Positions 12,438 to 23,532 of a DNA stretch of 64,000 bases are shown one piece after another. Position 1 is the stretch's first letter, and every line of letters begins with the position of its first letter. The notes under the pieces were generated by a model that saw only the letters and a list, made by a program, of their open reading frames with translations, was not told the DNA's origin and made no database searches. The position numbers and the translations under genes were made by a program. The stretch comes from Bryum argenteum (lineage: Eukaryota; Streptophyta; Bryopsida; Bryales; Bryaceae): assembly GCA_037043015.1 (NCBI GenBank), contig CM073329.1, positions 15,392,648 through 15,456,647 on the forward strand. Direction: 5' to 3'.

Positions 12438-12929
12438 ATGCGGCTGGACGATTCAATGCCACAACAACAATCATGTTCCTCTTTCTCTGTCCAACCCGCC
12501 CGTTGTTTTACAATTCCCTTGTCTCTTGGTCCTCAAAAACACAAAACTTTAGCTCTATTAGATTCGGGAGCATCTACTTGTTTTTTAGATGAAGAATTTG
12601 CTAAGCGCCACAAGATTCGTCTAGTACAGAAGTCCAAACATGTTTATGTAGAGGTGATAGATGGACGACCTTTATTGTGCAGCGGTGTCACCCCGTGAAT
12701 CGCACCTATAGAGGTGGCGTTTAAGGACCATAGTAGTTACGTCGTTTTTAATGTCATTAGAACCCCGTCAAACCCCGTCATCCTAGATCTCTCTTGGTTA
12801 GAACAACATAACCCTACCATAGATTGGAAGTTGCGGAAAATGACTTTTTCCAAAGAACATTCCAAGAGCCAACCTAGTAGACATCCCAAGATAGGAAACC
12901 ATTGTTTATTGGAGCAAGGGCGTTCGTGA
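12438..12929 (+). pseudogene. Aspartic protease remnant of the outer element
   Basis: LALLDSGASTCFLDEEFA carries the DSGAS active-site motif of retroviral-type proteases. A second block, VILDLSWLEQHNPTIDW, is the typical end of a Ty3/gypsy protease (the LGLPWLxxHNPxIDW-type motif). A stop at about 12697 separates the two. Confidence 0.75.
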
Positions 12930-13194
12930 CGATCATCCAAAGAAGAAGCACCCTTTGTCATCTATGCAATTTCAACTAGCACGGAGAAACGATTCGACGG
13001 CAAGCAGATACCAGGAAGCAATACAAGGATTTTGAGGACGTGTTGAAGAAGAAGAACGCGGACATACTACCGGAAAGATCGGCCATACGACCGCCATAGA
13101 CCCGCAAGAAGGAGCACAACCGCCTTTTGGCAATCAATCTCAATCTCTCAAACGGAGTTAGCGGAGTGCGAAAGACATTGACGAGAATCTAGCG

Positions 13195-13760
13195 AAGAAC
13201 TTCATTCGTCATTCAAAGTCGCCCGGTGGGGCACCGATCTTGTTTGTAAAGAAGAAGGATGGCTCCTTACGAATGTGCGTGGATTATCGAGGCCTCAACA
13301 AGGTAACTAAGAAAAATCGTTACCTGCTACCCTCGATTTCTGGTCTCTTGGAGCGGCTCGGGCGTGCAAAGATCTTTACAAAAATTGATCCGGGGGAGCT
13401 TACAACCTCGCACGGATCAAGGAAGGAGATGAGTGGAAGACGGCGTTCGCATAAGGTATGACCATTTTGAATATAATGTCATGCCTTTTGGCCTTACCAA
13501 CGCTCCGGTTTGTTTTCCAACGCATGATGAATGACATCTTTCGGGAGCACTTGACGACTTTGTTGTCATCTATCCTGGATGACATCCCGATATTTTCAAA
13601 AAAAACGAAGAAGAGCACGAGAAGCACGTTCGTTTGGTCCTCGAGAAACTACGAACGAGGACTCTACGCCAAGTTGGAGAAGTGCCTATTCCACCAAACC
13701 GAGATGGAGTTTTAGGGTTCATTGCAACTACGACGGCTTGAAGATGGACCCTAAGAAGGT
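13195..13760 (+). pseudogene. Reverse transcriptase remnant of the outer element
   Basis: [20 protein letters not shown] and AKIFTKID are the first RT motifs. The following YNLxRI/PFGLTNAP region is present but frame-shifted (13400-13520). The catalytic box survives as SSILDDIPIFSK, with the LDD core. At least three frame changes make it non-functional. Confidence 0.8.
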
Positions 13761-13959
13761 GGAAGCAATTGTATCATGGGAGGTTTCAAGACGGTTAGAG
13801 ACGTACAATGTTTTCTTGGATTTGCTAACTTCTATCGAATCTTCATCAAGAATTATTCTCGAGTCGTTCGCTCCACTCACTCGGTTGACTCAGAAGGACA
13901 AGCTCGAATGGGGACCTCAAGCGAGAAAAGGCATTCCAAGACCTCAGGATGGCATTTAT

Positions 13960-14402
13960 CACAGCTCCAATCTTGGTACATCCCGACTTTACAAAGGCCT
14001 TCTATTTGGAGACCGATGCTTCGATTTTGCTTTGGGAGCCGTACTTTGCTGAGATGGACGTGGACGGAAGCTTCATCCAGGTGGCGTTCTATTCTCGAAA
14101 GTTTTCTCACTGCTGAAATCAATTATGAAATCCACGATAAGGAACTTCTTGCCATAGTAGATTCCTTCCAAGAGTGGCGACACTTTCTCGGCGCGACAGA
14201 CATCCAGGTGACCGTATACACGGATCACAAGAATTTGGAGTACTTTATGTCGGCTCGAGTCTTGAATCGACGTCTGCTCGGTGGAATATGTCGTTGTCAC
14301 GATTTGACTTTGTTATTACCTATCGGTCCGGGAAGCAACAAGGACTATCCGATGCCTTATCGAGGAGATCGTATCGCGCCTAAGGCCGGAGAAAGCGTTT
14401 GA
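13960..14402 (+). pseudogene. RNase H remnant of the outer element
   Basis: An ETDAS-type first aspartate is readable near 14010. It is followed by a frame containing INYEIHDKELLAIVDSFQEW (catalytic glutamate), VTVYTDHKNLEYFM (aspartate) and a shifted RSGKQQGLSDALSR block, the usual end of the domain. Frames change at least twice. Confidence 0.75.
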
Positions 14403-14729
14403 TCAACAATGCACCACATCATTAAAACCGAGCATTTTAGAATTTGCGCTCATGTCATGCCAATTGATACGGACTTCCTTAACCAGGATACATCTGCGAC
14501 AATTGAAGATTCTAGCTCTCGAGATCAAGAAGCGTCTTGATAATGACAAGTTCAAGGTGGAGGGAGATCTTTTGTACTTTGAAGAGCGACTGTATATTCC
14601 TAAGGGACGAACACGACTTCGAGTCCTCCAATTACGCCATGACTTTCCAGCTGCAGGACATTTTGGATACAACAAGACATTGGAGCTTATTTCGCGAGAC
14701 TTCTGGTGGCCCCAAATGTGGAAGGATGT
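14403..14729 (+). pseudogene. Integrase N-terminal half of the outer element
   Basis: LRLRHDFPAAGHFGYNKTLE-like coding with the two zinc-binding histidines, then RDFWWPQMWKDV. The inner element interrupts here, between the HH and CC pairs of the integrase zinc finger. The coding resumes at 32883. Confidence 0.8.
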
Positions 14730-16324
14730 TGTGATGAGAAAAGAGCTTTAATTAGGCTCAAATGTCCAATAGAATGTAAAAAGGTTTATAATTAGATAAG
14801 ACAAATAGACAAGATAGGAAATAATAGGACAAAATGGTTTTAGAAATAGAAAGGTGGATCTCAAAAGGTCTACATATGTACCTTTTCGTTTTAAGAGAGA
14901 TAAAAGGTGTGGGAAGACAAGACATTCTTGTCTACACCCTTCTCTCCGTGTATTCCACTTAGAACAATTTTAATTCATTAATATACTTTACATTTCAAGC
15001 TTTAAGATTGTTCATAGTTGTTTAAAGTGTAAGTGTAAATCTTATTACTCCGGGAGTAATAAGAAAGAAGCGAAATCTTGGAAGCGGACTCCAACAAAGA
15101 GCCATTGAAGCAAGAGGCTTCAATTGTCTTTGAAGCGGAATCCAACAAAGAAGAGCAATTGAAGCAAGAGGCTTCAATTGGCGATTTCAACACTTAATTG
15201 TGTAAAGCATTTCTAATTGTTATTGAATTATTAATATACTTGTCAACTTGATGGAATGCTTGTGTGAGTATGTAGAATTGTCTAATTGACATGCATAAAA
15301 TGTCAATGATATGAATAACTTGGTATTGAATGTGTAATGGCATTCATATGTGGAAGTTGATTTGAATAGACAATAGAACATAGTATGAAGAGAAATGGTT
15401 GATATAGAATAAGTCGATTAGGCTGGAGAGACCACTTGGATATGAAAGGTCAAGTGTAAGGAGTCTAATGGTCGCTATTATTAAAGTGTACACTTAGTGA
15501 AAGGAGAATCAAAATCCTTCACTATATAATTCTTATACTTAAGATTAGAAAAGAGTCTAATCTTAAGAGAAAGGGATGCTTGGAAGCATTGCCGTTGTAA
15601 TAGATCTTCTAAGGAGTAGAAGATAAGGTTGGCCAATACCATTAAGCATTATTGAAGTCTAGCTAACTTCAAATAGTGAAATAAGCATATGCAATAAAAG
15701 ATATTCTTAAGAGGGTCCCTAATTTTCTTAAAGATTAATAGTGTAAGGATTGATCAACCTCATATTATTGTCTTATATACATTTGACCCCTACTAATAAA
15801 GAAATACTATCTTAAGAATGCTTTGCAGATAGGACATGGAATGATGAAGATAGAAGCGATTTGAGGAACAAATAGGGAAGGACTAAAGCAGATCTTGATA
15901 AGTCCTCTAACCTTAAGACTTATTGAATTGGAAGAGTGAGATGATAGTCAAATGGACTTAAAGCTTTTAAATGCAGGTTGTCAATTTGACTTAAGACCTT
16001 CAGATTACCGAATGTCAATTTGACTATAACCCTCTGTCCATTTGACCACCAGTGATACTAAATGCACCCGTGACCATTGTCAATTTGACCAAACCAAAGC
16101 CTATAACATGATGTCCAATTGACCAATGGGTTCACTTAGATATTGAGTGGTTGTGGAAAGTGATCTAGAGTATTTTGGGTTGAGTTTAAGATCCCAACAT
16201 TACTATTTATTAACATATGACATTAGTTGCATAAAAACGTTAGACGCATGAAACCTTCCATCAAGGATCCCCCACTAGGATTTTATTTGGGATATAATTG
16301 TCTTAGATAAAAAACCCTTCTACA
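14730..16324 (+). repeat. 5' LTR of the inner element
   Basis: Nearly identical to 31287-32877. All differences I found lie in two patches (15062-15085 and about 15129-15137), both at the start of a direct repeat of about 50 bp (AAGCGGA(C/A)TCCAACAAAGA...GGCTTCAATTG). It contains seven GTCNANTNGAC dyads, six of them between 15947 and 16123, and a TATA-plus-hairpin promoter region. Confidence 0.93.
15521..15567 (+). promoter_or_regulatory. TATA box and adjoining perfect hairpin in the inner LTR
   Basis: ACTATATAAT at 15521-15530 is followed by the perfect 12-bp inverted repeat CTTAAGATTAGA (15538-15549) / TCTAATCTTAAG (15556-15567) with a 6-base loop. If transcription starts about 30 bases after TATA, the hairpin lies at or just before the RNA 5' end. 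The same structure is in the 3' LTR (about 32078-32124). Confidence 0.55.
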
Positions 16325-16327
16325 TTT

Positions 16328-16345
16328 TGGCGCCGCTGCCGGGGA
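16328..16345 (+). other. Primer-binding site of the inner element
   Basis: TGGCGCCGCTGCCGGGGA lies three bases after the LTR end. It is complementary to a tRNA 3' end including CCA. Close variants are common in plant Athila/Tat elements and are usually assigned to tRNA-Asp; the tRNA identity here is from memory of the family, not checked. Confidence 0.8.
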
Positions 16346-16645
16346 AGGTTCGGCTAACGGCGACTAAGATGTTAAGAAAAATAGTTCTTATTTTTTCTTA
16401 AACTCAAGAATTAGAATAGAAAGAGAAACCAAAGAATTTGTAGTCTATCGCGCCAAAATACTCGTGGGTTTTTAAGACACATTAAAACTTAAAAAGCCTT
16501 AGAAAGAGTGAAGATAGAACAATGGTTTTTTCTTTAGATTTTGAACTATCTTAAGAGAGACCAATTTAATTAAATAACACTTAAGATAATTCAACCAAGA
16601 ACTCTAAAAAGTTTAGAAAAAAATTCAAGGACTCATGAATGAAGC

Positions 16646-17392
16646 ATGTTTCCTTGGGAAGTAAATAGAGAAAGGGTTACTCAATTTTACACAGGCCCTT
16701 ATTTATTTTCCGCATTATTTAGAGCTTACAAAGGAGCGTATTTTGGTCAAGGATTTCAATTGACAGGAAATCTACCAAAACTATCTAAAGACTTTCAAAT
16801 TTTATTTGATAGATTACCCTTAGAAGTTAGGGGAATAATTTTGAGTAAAATTTGGGAAGAAGGAAGGGATTACAATATTTTTATAATAGAAAAAGGAGAA
16901 TTATTGCTACCCTTAAAGCTTCAATTTTTATTTGCCCAATATGGTAGAATAAAACACCTTACCCAAAGTCTTATTCCAAAGGGATGCGGTGCATGGAATG
17001 GCGACTTAGCATCACCAAACAGATCCCGACGCTACGTATTTAAATACGGCGTACCAAATCTCAAAAGTAAAGTTTTAATACCGGATTTTCTGAATAGTGA
17101 AAGAGGGAAACCATTGGCTATTCATTACGGATTATTATGTCCATAAATGGAAATTCCAAATGAATTAGTCCAACCTTTAATCCATTTGAAAAAATTATTG
17201 GTAGTATATGAAAATACCACAAAAAATTGTAAGGAATTAATACAGTTATTAGTTCAACATATAGAGGAACTTAGGGGAATTAATAGAAATAATTTCTTTG
17301 TAGAAACCTTGATTAAGGAATACAATTATCCAAAATCATTCCCAGACATTCCCGAGACATTAGAATTGGAGTCTTTCTACCTTAGGCGATAA
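16646..17392 (+). CDS. Upstream ORF before gag, split by one stop
   Basis: Two open frames, 16646-17146 (166 residues, MFPWEVNRERVTQFY...) and 17147-17392 (81 residues, MEIPNELVQP...), lie in the same reading frame. They are separated only by a TAA directly followed by ATG (TAAATG at 17144-17149). Neither matches a domain I know. The first part is mixed alpha/beta-looking with basic stretches; the second is helical. An extra ORF before gag is known in the Ogre/Tat group, so the pair may be one protein of about 248 residues with a nonsense codon, a readthrough product, or two proteins made by reinitiation. The leader between PBS and this ORF is 16346-16645. Confidence 0.6.
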
Positions 17393-17406
17393 GGTATGAC
17401 TAATAA

Positions 17407-20025
17407 ATGTCGGACAAGAGAAAGGGGTTATTGATTAAACAACAGACTCAAGAGAGAACCAATCGTGCTTTTACAAGAGAGCTTAAGAAGCGATTAGCTA
17501 ATATTGAATTATTGGACAAAAAATCTCAATTGCAATTGAGCAAAACCAAACAACGTAGTGTTAATAAGAAACCTCAAAAAGTAAATGTTTCCTTGGAGTC
17601 TATAGATAGTCCAACACCTAATTTATTAGGATTAGAAGACCCAATATCCGGTCAAGCTTCTCCAAATTGGGAAAGATCTCAAGAAGGAAACTTGACAGAA
17701 TATTTGTTTTCTAGACCAAAAGATTTAAATGAAATTTATGACATAGGACAAACGAGTTCTCCTAAAATAGAAATTTCAAGTGGACAAATATCCTTACATG
17801 ACTCTGATGATGTTGATATTGAAACCCCAATATTAACTATTCAATCGGTTTTAGATAGCTTTGGAGGAATCGAACAAGAAGGACATTCTCCTACTTTAAG
17901 TACTGATTCCTCTTTAAGGAGTGGAAACAATACTTCAAGAACGTCATCTTCAAGTTCAAGTTCTGGAAGTAGCTTAAATAATCCACTCCCATTATTTACA
18001 AACCCATTGGTAGGCCAAGTAATAATGGCTCAACAAAGAGTCTTAAATGTGGCTCCATATCCATTGTTTCATGGAATAATTGGGACAGATCTAGATAGAC
18101 ATGTAGACAGATTTTTAATAGTAGCTAGGGCAAATCAATTACCAGAACCCCTATATTTAACTACATTCCCGAGTACTCTAATTGACATAGCCGGTGATTG
18201 GTACTCCCAATTACCTGCTGCCCCAGCCACATGGGATGAATTACGCGATAATTTCCTAAGAAGATTTAGACCTCGATCGTTTGTACCTGGTCTAATTGAT
18301 AGGATAAGAAACATTAAAATGGGAATGAATGAGGGAATAGATTTTCATTATACACGTATGAACACACTCTTAAGGAGATGGCAAGGGCATCATATGCCAG
18401 ATGATTTCTTGGTAAGCACCTTTATTGGAGGTGTATACCCAGAAACGTTACGAATTTATTTAAGGGAGCAGAACCCCGGAGATGTTGCAACTGCTTATAC
18501 ATTAGCTAAAACTTGGGAGGAAGCTAGGGTCAATCATGATTATGTCCAAATTGAGGACCCATCCTTGTACCCACCAACTAGACATCACCCAAGTCATTTA
18601 TATGGAGTTGATCCACAAGGAAAGGATATATATTCTAGGGGGGGTGAGGAACTCTTAAGATTAGAGGCTCCACCTCCAATATATAATCCCAAACCCTTGG
18701 CGATAAAACCTCCAACAATGGATCCGGTAACAGATCCTATTTCAAAATTAGAAAGGAAATTAAATGATCTTACAATTAGGTTCACCCAAGCTAGAGAGAA
18801 ACGTCCTAAGTCTTCAAATCAAAGGACTAATATGTGGTGTACTAACTGTAAAGGACATGGGCATTTAGCCCATGAATGTCCCTCACCTACCGTAGGAAAT
18901 ATTAGTTTTGACATTAAATGTCAATTATGTGGTGGTAACCACTCAACTGAGAGGTGTTGGAATTTGGGAAAGGCTGTAGCCGCAATAAGTGAGATGCAAA
19001 ATAATAACAATAGAAACCCCCAAACCAATAATATGAAACCTCCTTACAATGTTACCTCAAAACGTCCGTTCACCCGTCCTAACAACGGACTCCCTTATAA
19101 ACCGGGAGACGGTGGGACAAGGTGGAATAACGCCTCTACCAGTTGGAATGGACCATCATTCAACATTAACCCTCGGAAGTCAGGGATGAACAATAGAGGT
19201 AGAACTTTGGAGTGTTACAATTGCGGGCAACTAGGACATTTTGCAAGAGATTGTCCTGCACCTAAGAAAGAAACAGGATACGATTTGTTTTGTAGACGAT
19301 GTAAGAAACCTGGCCATTTGGCTGAGGATTGTCGAGCACCGGAACCGGTTAAACAAGTGCAATTCTCAAACCCTGAAAAAATTCAAGAGGTCAATTGTGT
19401 TTTAAGGACAACCAATTTCTTTGATGATAAGAATTGTCAAGTAGTCACTAGGTCCAAAGCACGGGAGAGAGGAATTAATCTTGAATCCAATCAAGAAAGT
19501 AGTTCAGACACCGATTATAGAAAACCGGTTAAGAGACAATTATCTACCCCTAAAGAATGGACGGAATTAAAAGGCAATCAAATCATTAATGAACCCTTGG
19601 TACCACATACTACACCCAAAACCGTAGACGAACTTAACAATACACATGTACCACCTATTATAGAAACACCTCGAGATGTCAATTTAGACAAGTCTAATAT
19701 AAATGAAAATTTGCCTAAGGAAGATCCATTGAAAGTGTTAAATCAAGAGCAAATGGCTCCCTTAACACAACCATCATTCTACAAACCACCTAGGAAAATA
19801 ATTAAGAAAACTATAAGAGAAATTCTCCCTACCACAAAAAAGAGAAAACATAATAGAATCATGAATCTTATGGTAGGAATGAACCCTTATAACATCCTTA
19901 CAAATATGGATAGTATTCAACCTCAAATATCCTTAAGGCAATTATTGGCCGTTTCCCCCCAATGTAGGAGCGAACTTAGCTCCTCGTTGGTTAGAAAAAC
20001 GTCCAAAAATAGTCGAGGTACATGA
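17407..20025 (+). CDS. Gag of the inner element with four zinc knuckles
   Basis: 872 residues. An acidic, serine-rich N-terminal third precedes the retrotransposon gag domain (about residues 220-380, including [19 protein letters not shown] and [10 protein letters not shown]). Four zinc knuckles follow: [27 protein letters not shown] (shorter CX2CX3HX4C), [14 protein letters not shown] and [14 protein letters not shown]. It would form the capsid and bind RNA in the cytoplasm. The ATG is preceded immediately by an in-frame TAA. The frame departs from the protease frame at a run of six C (19955-19960), after which the last about 22 residues look out of frame. Confidence 0.9.
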   Translation: MSDKRKGLLIKQQTQERTNRAFTRELKKRLANIELLDKKSQLQLSKTKQRSVNKKPQKVNVSLESIDSPTPNLLGLEDPISGQASPNWERSQEGNLTEYLFSRPKDLNEIYDIGQTSSPKIEISSGQISLHDSDDVDIETPILTIQSVLDSFGGIEQEGHSPTLSTDSSLRSGNNTSRTSSSSSSSGSSLNNPLPLFTNPLVGQVIMAQQRVLNVAPYPLFHGIIGTDLDRHVDRFLIVARANQLPEPLYLTTFPSTLIDIAGDWYSQLPAAPATWDELRDNFLRRFRPRSFVPGLIDRIRNIKMGMNEGIDFHYTRMNTLLRRWQGHHMPDDFLVSTFIGGVYPETLRIYLREQNPGDVATAYTLAKTWEEARVNHDYVQIEDPSLYPPTRHHPSHLYGVDPQGKDIYSRGGEELLRLEAPPPIYNPKPLAIKPPTMDPVTDPISKLERKLNDLTIRFTQAREKRPKSSNQRTNMWCTNCKGHGHLAHECPSPTVGNISFDIKCQLCGGNHSTERCWNLGKAVAAISEMQNNNNRNPQTNNMKPPYNVTSKRPFTRPNNGLPYKPGDGGTRWNNASTSWNGPSFNINPRKSGMNNRGRTLECYNCGQLGHFARDCPAPKKETGYDLFCRRCKKPGHLAEDCRAPEPVKQVQFSNPEKIQEVNCVLRTTNFFDDKNCQVVTRSKARERGINLESNQESSSDTDYRKPVKRQLSTPKEWTELKGNQIINEPLVPHTTPKTVDELNNTHVPPIIETPRDVNLDKSNINENLPKEDPLKVLNQEQMAPLTQPSFYKPPRKIIKKTIREILPTTKKRKHNRIMNLMVGMNPYNILTNMDSIQPQISLRQLLAVSPQCRSELSSSLVRKTSKNSRGT

Positions 20026-20935
20026 TATTTCTATAGATCCTGGTGCACCAACCATAGACATTTTTATAGATGGGACTTTGATTGAAAATGCTCAAATTGA
20101 CGGTGGGTCTAGTGTAAATTTAATGAATCTAGATACTATGGAGGAGTTAGGCTTACAAACCATGACTACTACTCCTATAATTTTAAGAATGGCCGACCAA
20201 CAAAGGGTTAAACCCTTGGGAGTGCTTAAACAAATTCTTACAATGATAGGAGGGTTGAACTATAAAATTGACTATATAGTCTTTAAAATTAGTGAACCTA
20301 TCGCCGCCTATCCGGTACTTTTGGGTCGACCTTGGTTGTATTTAGCAAAAGCTAGGGATGATTGGGGTAAAGGCACAATAACCTTAGGCAGGGGAAAAGA
20401 CAAAATTACAATACCTATGTACCCAGCCAAATACCACGGGGAAACTCAAGAGGGAAACTCTGAGTACACTACGGGTAGCATAGAAGAAGATGAAACCACA
20501 AATCAAGTGGGTAAAGAGGAAACCATAGTTAAAACCTTAAAACCGGGAGAATATTACAACCCTTTAAACGGGGAGGATTCAGATGCAGCTATATTAGCAT
20601 GGCAGAATTCTCCGGTTTATACGGTTAAGGTTGAGGAGGAATCTGAGGAGGAACCCCCTTACTTAACCGATTCAGAGGAATTATTAAACAATATGTCTCA
20701 TAGTGTGTTAAAAAATTTAAAATCACCCAAAAGTACTTGTATTGACATGGAACTTGGAACACCCGAAAATTCAAAAACCATAAGGATTTATGAAAACTTA
20801 AGCCCAAAAGAAAGGGATCAATGGTTTAAATTTTTCAAAAAGTATCAAACTGCATTTGCATGGACATATAAGGACTTGAAAGGGATCCCTGCACATGTTT
20901 GTCAACACCGCATAATCCTAGAACGACGACACTAA
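19955..20935 (+). CDS. Protease region of the inner element
   Basis: Read from the C run in the +1 frame relative to gag; the first ATG is at 20078. [20 protein letters not shown] is the Athila-type active site (DGGS in place of DTGA). [11 protein letters not shown] is the family's C-terminal motif. Downstream comes an acidic linker and the start of RT ([14 protein letters not shown]). The frame ends at 20935, where RT coding continues through two nearby frame changes (about 20920-20962). It cleaves the polyprotein. Confidence 0.85.
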   Translation, partial: PPNVGANLAPRWLEKRPKIVEVHDISIDPGAPTIDIFIDGTLIENAQIDGGSSVNLMNLDTMEELGLQTMTTTPIILRMADQQRVKPLGVLKQILTMIGGLNYKIDYIVFKISEPIAAYPVLLGRPWLYLAKARDDWGKGTITLGRGKDKITIPMYPAKYHGETQEGNSEYTTGSIEEDETTNQVGKEETIVKTLKPGEYYNPLNGEDSDAAILAWQNSPVYTVKVEEESEEEPPYLTDSEELLNNMSHSVLKNLKSPKSTCIDMELGTPENSKTIRIYENLSPKERDQWFKFFKKYQTAFAWTYKDLKGIPAHVCQHRIILERRH

Positions 20936-20961
20936 ACCCGTAAGGCCAAAGACAATACAGG

Positions 20962-22734
20962 ATGAACCCCAAATATTCATTACTAGTTAAGGAAGAAATT
21001 GACAAATTATTAGAATGTGGGTTTATTTATTCTGTACCATATAGCGAATGGGTTTCTCCCATCGTCGTTGTACCAAAAAAGAATGGGAAATTAAGGATAT
21101 GTCAGGATTTTAGAAAGTTAAACAGTGTAACTCGCAAAGATTATTTTCCCTTACTTTTTACAGATGCAATATTAGATGCAGTAGCTGGGCATGAATGTTA
21201 CTCTTTTTTAGATGGATTTTCGGGGTATAATCAGGTTCAAATTGCCCCAGAAGATAGACCTTTAACAACTTTTACAACTGATTGGGGCACATTTGCCTAT
21301 AACGTCATGCCATTTGGTTTGTGCAATGCCCCTGCTACATTCCAACGGGTTATGACTATAGCATTTCAAAAATATATGCGAAAATTTATTGAAATATTTC
21401 TAGATGATTTTTGTGTTTTTAGCACAAAGGAAGAACATGGGGAGTGTTTAAGAAAATGTTTTGAGCAATGCCAAGAATATGGCATTTCTATAAACGCGGC
21501 TAAATCCGAATTTATAGTACCTTATGGACGTCTTGTAGGACATATAGTGTCTAAAGACGGTATTGCTGTAGACCCAGAGAAGGTTAAGGCAATATTAGCA
21601 ATTGAAATTCCAAAAAATATTACCGATGTTAAGTCATTTTTGGGAGGTACGGGCTACTATCGCCGCCATATTTATTTCTTTGCTCAAATAGCACACCCGT
21701 TGACTCATTTAACCAAACAAACAGAAATGCCGGGAGTCTGGACGGAGGAGTGCACTAAAGCCTTTAATAAACTTAAGAAAAGGCTTACTACAGCCCCCGT
21801 ACTAATTCCCCCTGATTGGAATAAAATATTTGAAGTCTATGTGGATGCCTCAAATGTGGGCATTGGTAGTGTGCTAAGTCAAAAAGATGATAAGGGTCGT
21901 GATAGACCAATTTATTTTGCTAGCAGGCAATTGAGTGCGGCTGAAAGGAATTATTCTGTGAGTGAACGAGAGGGCTTAGGGATGATTTACTCAGTTCAAA
22001 AGTATAGGCATTATTTATTGGGATATAAATTTAATTTTTATGTTGATCATGATGCTCTTAAGTATATGATTAATAAACCTCAACTTAGTGGGAGAATAGC
22101 ACGTTGGGTATTGCTATTACAAGAATTTGATTTTACAATTAATGTTAGACCGGGAAGACAACATGGTAATGCGGATTTTTTGTCTAGAATAAGTAAAGAA
22201 GTAAACCCCGAGCCTATAGATGATAGCTTTCCCGATGCGCACATTTTTAACGTTGACATTATTCCATTGGAATATGCCGATGTTATTCATTATTTGACTA
22301 CTAACACTTTTCCTTTAGACTATAACGAAAAGCAGAAGCAAAATTTAGCTTATAAAGCTCAACCTTATACAATAATTGCTAAGGTTCTGTATAAGCAAGG
22401 CAAAGACGGAATCTTAAGAAGATGTGTGAATCCTAGTGAAGTACCATTAGTCTTAAAAGCGTGTCATGATGACGCTTGTGGGGGCCATTTCGCAGGAATG
22501 GTAACCGCACAAAAAGTCTTAAGGGCCGGGTATTGGTGGCCCACCTTGTTCTCAGATGCCGCAATTCATGCTCGAAAATGTGATGCGTGTCAAAGAGTAG
22601 GCAAACCAACACCAACCAAAGCCATGCCCTTAAACCCAATTCTAGCCCAAGTACCTTTTGAGAAGTGGGGTATAGACTTTGTAGGCCCAATTAAACCCCC
22701 TAGCCGTTATGGCCAAAACGATATATTCTTGTAG
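20962..22734 (+). CDS. Reverse transcriptase, RNase H and integrase zinc domain of the inner element
   Basis: 590 residues starting at MNPKYSLLVKEEIDKLL. The RT motifs WVSPIVVVPKKNGKLRICQD, YSFLDGFSGYNQ, MPFGLCNAPATFQR and the catalytic FLDDFCVFS are intact. RNase H follows with VYVDASNVGIGSVLSQ, a conserved glutamate in SEREGLGMIY, and YVDHDALKYM. The integrase zinc finger has H...H...C-x2-C (HFAGMV...KCDACQR), then the first DDE aspartate in WGIDFVGPI. The frame is lost at 22710-22720 in an A-rich stretch, where integrase continues in another frame. All active residues seen are kept. Confidence 0.92.
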   Translation: MNPKYSLLVKEEIDKLLECGFIYSVPYSEWVSPIVVVPKKNGKLRICQDFRKLNSVTRKDYFPLLFTDAILDAVAGHECYSFLDGFSGYNQVQIAPEDRPLTTFTTDWGTFAYNVMPFGLCNAPATFQRVMTIAFQKYMRKFIEIFLDDFCVFSTKEEHGECLRKCFEQCQEYGISINAAKSEFIVPYGRLVGHIVSKDGIAVDPEKVKAILAIEIPKNITDVKSFLGGTGYYRRHIYFFAQIAHPLTHLTKQTEMPGVWTEECTKAFNKLKKRLTTAPVLIPPDWNKIFEVYVDASNVGIGSVLSQKDDKGRDRPIYFASRQLSAAERNYSVSEREGLGMIYSVQKYRHYLLGYKFNFYVDHDALKYMINKPQLSGRIARWVLLLQEFDFTINVRPGRQHGNADFLSRISKEVNPEPIDDSFPDAHIFNVDIIPLEYADVIHYLTTNTFPLDYNEKQKQNLAYKAQPYTIIAKVLYKQGKDGILRRCVNPSEVPLVLKACHDDACGGHFAGMVTAQKVLRAGYWWPTLFSDAAIHARKCDACQRVGKPTPTKAMPLNPILAQVPFEKWGIDFVGPIKPPSRYGQNDIFL

Positions 22735-23519
22735 CTACGGAATATGTCACAAAATGGGCAGAGGCCATCCCCACTAAAAAGGATGATGCAGAAACCGTAG
22801 CCAAATTCTTGTATGAAAATATAATAACTCGCTTTGGTTGTCCAAACGAATTGGTGAGTGATAGAGGTACACATTTCATGAATAAAACTATAGAAGAGTT
22901 GACTACAAAATATCTTATAAAACATAGACCAACTACACCTTATCACCCCCAGACTAATGGACAAACCGAGAAAACTAACGGCATTTTGTGTAAGATTATC
23001 ACAAAAACTGTACAAGGGTCAACTACGGACTGGGATAGTCGTGTATTAGACGCACTTTGGGCTTATAGGACTGCCTATAAAGTTACTCTTAAGGATACAC
23101 CTTTCAATTTGGTCTATGGTCAAGAAGCCATACTCCCTATTGAATTAGAATTGTCGTCCTTAAGAATTGCCATAGAAGAAAGACTAGGAGACCAGGATTC
23201 TTTAAAGCAAAGATATATAATGCTAGAAAAATTGGATGAATCAAGGGCTCAAGCATATTTAAATATGCTAGCCATACAAAAACATAGAAAATTGTACTAT
23301 GATAGTAAACTTGGGACAAAGGAATTAAAAGAAAATGATTTGGTTTTACTTTATGATAGTAGATTCCAAAAATTTCCGGGAAAATTTAAAATGAGATGGT
23401 TTGGCCCATATAGAGTCTTAAAAAGCTATCCAAATGGTTCAGTTGAAATTCAGGACTTTGCAGGAAACGTTCATCAAACGCGTTATAATGGTCATCGTCT
23501 AAAACTATACATAACTTGA
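22707..23519 (+). CDS. Integrase core and C-terminus of the inner element
   Basis: It continues the previous protein after a one-base-type shift (ILVATEYVTKWAEAIPT). The second catalytic aspartate is in ELVSDRGTHF and the glutamate in NGQTEKTNG. The C-terminal GPYRVLKSYPNGSVEIQDF region is the GPY/F module. There is no chromodomain, consistent with a non-chromovirus lineage. The stop at 23517-23519 is followed within 15 bases by the internal PPT. Confidence 0.9.
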   Translation, partial: LWPKRYILVATEYVTKWAEAIPTKKDDAETVAKFLYENIITRFGCPNELVSDRGTHFMNKTIEELTTKYLIKHRPTTPYHPQTNGQTEKTNGILCKIITKTVQGSTTDWDSRVLDALWAYRTAYKVTLKDTPFNLVYGQEAILPIELELSSLRIAIEERLGDQDSLKQRYIMLEKLDESRAQAYLNMLAIQKHRKLYYDSKLGTKELKENDLVLLYDSRFQKFPGKFKMRWFGPYRVLKSYPNGSVEIQDFAGNVHQTRYNGHRLKLYIT

Positions 23520-23532
23520 GGACAAGTTATAT

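Noticed and set aside
19955..19960. Programmed frameshift at the C run as an established feature
   Set aside because: The shift needed is +1, a C6 run is a typical indel or sequencing-error site, and other breaks nearby favour damage or error; kept only as a possibility.
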